A stretch of DNA of 7,400 nt, taken from Lachnospiraceae bacterium (GTDB taxonomy: Bacteria; Bacillota; Clostridia; Lachnospirales; Lachnospiraceae). Within the stretch, counting starts at the first letter, position 1. The number at the start of each line of letters is the position of its first letter. The stretch is taken from positions 1 through 7,400 of the forward strand of contig JAEEKC010000363.1 in assembly GCA_016282215.1 (NCBI GenBank), given 5' to 3'. The notes beneath the pieces are model-generated. The model was not told the DNA's origin and searched no databases. It saw only the letters and a program-made list of their open reading frames with translations. A program made the position numbers and the translations under genes. Below, one piece after another: positions 7,268 to 7,400 of this stretch.

Positions 7268-7313
7268 ACCGAAGCGAAATACAAATAATAAATTGGAAGA
7301 GGGAAATTATAAT

Positions 7314-7362
7314 GCCTTCCCCCTGGGGGGAAGGTGGCTGCGAAGCAGACGGATGAGGGGCG
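7314..7362. repeat. GC-rich palindromic interspersed repeat
   Basis: CCTTCCCCC (7315-7323) is inverted as GGGGGAAGG (7326-7334) across a 2-base gap, followed by GGTGG, a small hairpin CTGC-GAA-GCAG (7338-7348) and ACGGATGAGGGGCG. From general knowledge, elements with this order (C/G palindrome, GGTGGC, small hairpin, GGATGAGGG) are scattered between genes in many gut Clostridia and often give rise to false small proteins. It encodes nothing evident. The exact ends are uncertain, as only one copy is in view. Confidence 0.7.
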
Positions 7363-7386
7363 CACATAACATCGAAACGTACATAC

Positions 7387-7393
7387 AAGGAGG
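7387..7393 (+). promoter_or_regulatory. Ribosome binding site of a gene starting beyond the right edge
   Basis: AAGGAGG is a near-perfect Shine-Dalgarno sequence ending 7 bases before the window edge, so a start codon at about 7401 would be ideally spaced. No coding sequence of that gene is visible. Confidence 0.6.
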
Positions 7394-7400
7394 CGTTTTA

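Noticed and set aside
7219..7356. 45-codon frame running through motif copy C2 and into the palindromic repeat
   Set aside because: No ribosome binding site before the ATG, and the C-terminal part is translated repeat, a common source of false small proteins.
6699..7388. 229-codon minus-strand frame at the right end
   Set aside because: It is antisense to the exporter gene, its N-terminal part is translated from the palindromic repeat, and its product is His/Arg-rich shadow sequence.

Overview
The window looks like chromosomal DNA from an anaerobic Firmicute of the class Clostridia, most likely a gut Lachnospiraceae relative. This rests on strong AGGAGG-type ribosome binding sites, compact transcription units closed by U-tract hairpins, extended -10 promoters of the TGnTACAAT kind, a Firmicute-style glycogen phosphorylase, and a GC-rich palindromic intergenic repeat of a type familiar from gut Clostridia. 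The taxon is inferred by eye; no database search was possible.

Layout. Positions 1-1029 hold the 3' part of an FGGY-family sugar kinase gene that enters from the left edge. A terminator (1036-1093) follows, and a promoter overlaps its 3' arm (1074-1102). That promoter leads into glgP, glycogen/maltodextrin phosphorylase (1182-3692), a complete and ordinary central carbon-storage gene. A bidirectional hairpin (3721-3752) separates it from a convergent gene on the minus strand (3796-4626) encoding a helix-turn-helix domain fused to a Uma2 (DUF820) nuclease-like domain. A 452-base, AT-rich intergenic region (4627-5078) carries two good minus-strand promoters for that gene, a cluster of GACATT/AATGTC half-sites, and the leader of the next gene. 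Positions 5079-7178 encode a complete MMPL/RND-type membrane exporter. The last 222 bases are non-coding and end with the ribosome binding site of a gene that starts just outside the window.

The genes do not form one pathway. The kinase feeds a sugar into central metabolism and GlgP releases glucose-1-phosphate from stored glucan, so both are carbohydrate genes, but they are separate transcription units. The Uma2 gene and the exporter are unrelated neighbours on opposite strands.

The most unusual signal lies between the genes. A motif of about 20 bases, GTAAAGnnCGATATGAAAA, occurs four times, always in non-coding sequence or overlapping a stop codon: after glgP, in the exporter leader, across the exporter stop codon, and in the leader at the right end. 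The two leader copies also share downstream sequence and sit at nearly the same distance from an ATG. At the right end, that aligned ATG is immediately followed by the palindromic repeat, so the repeat may have inserted there. I see no defence system, CRISPR array, tRNA, rRNA or insertion sequence in the window.
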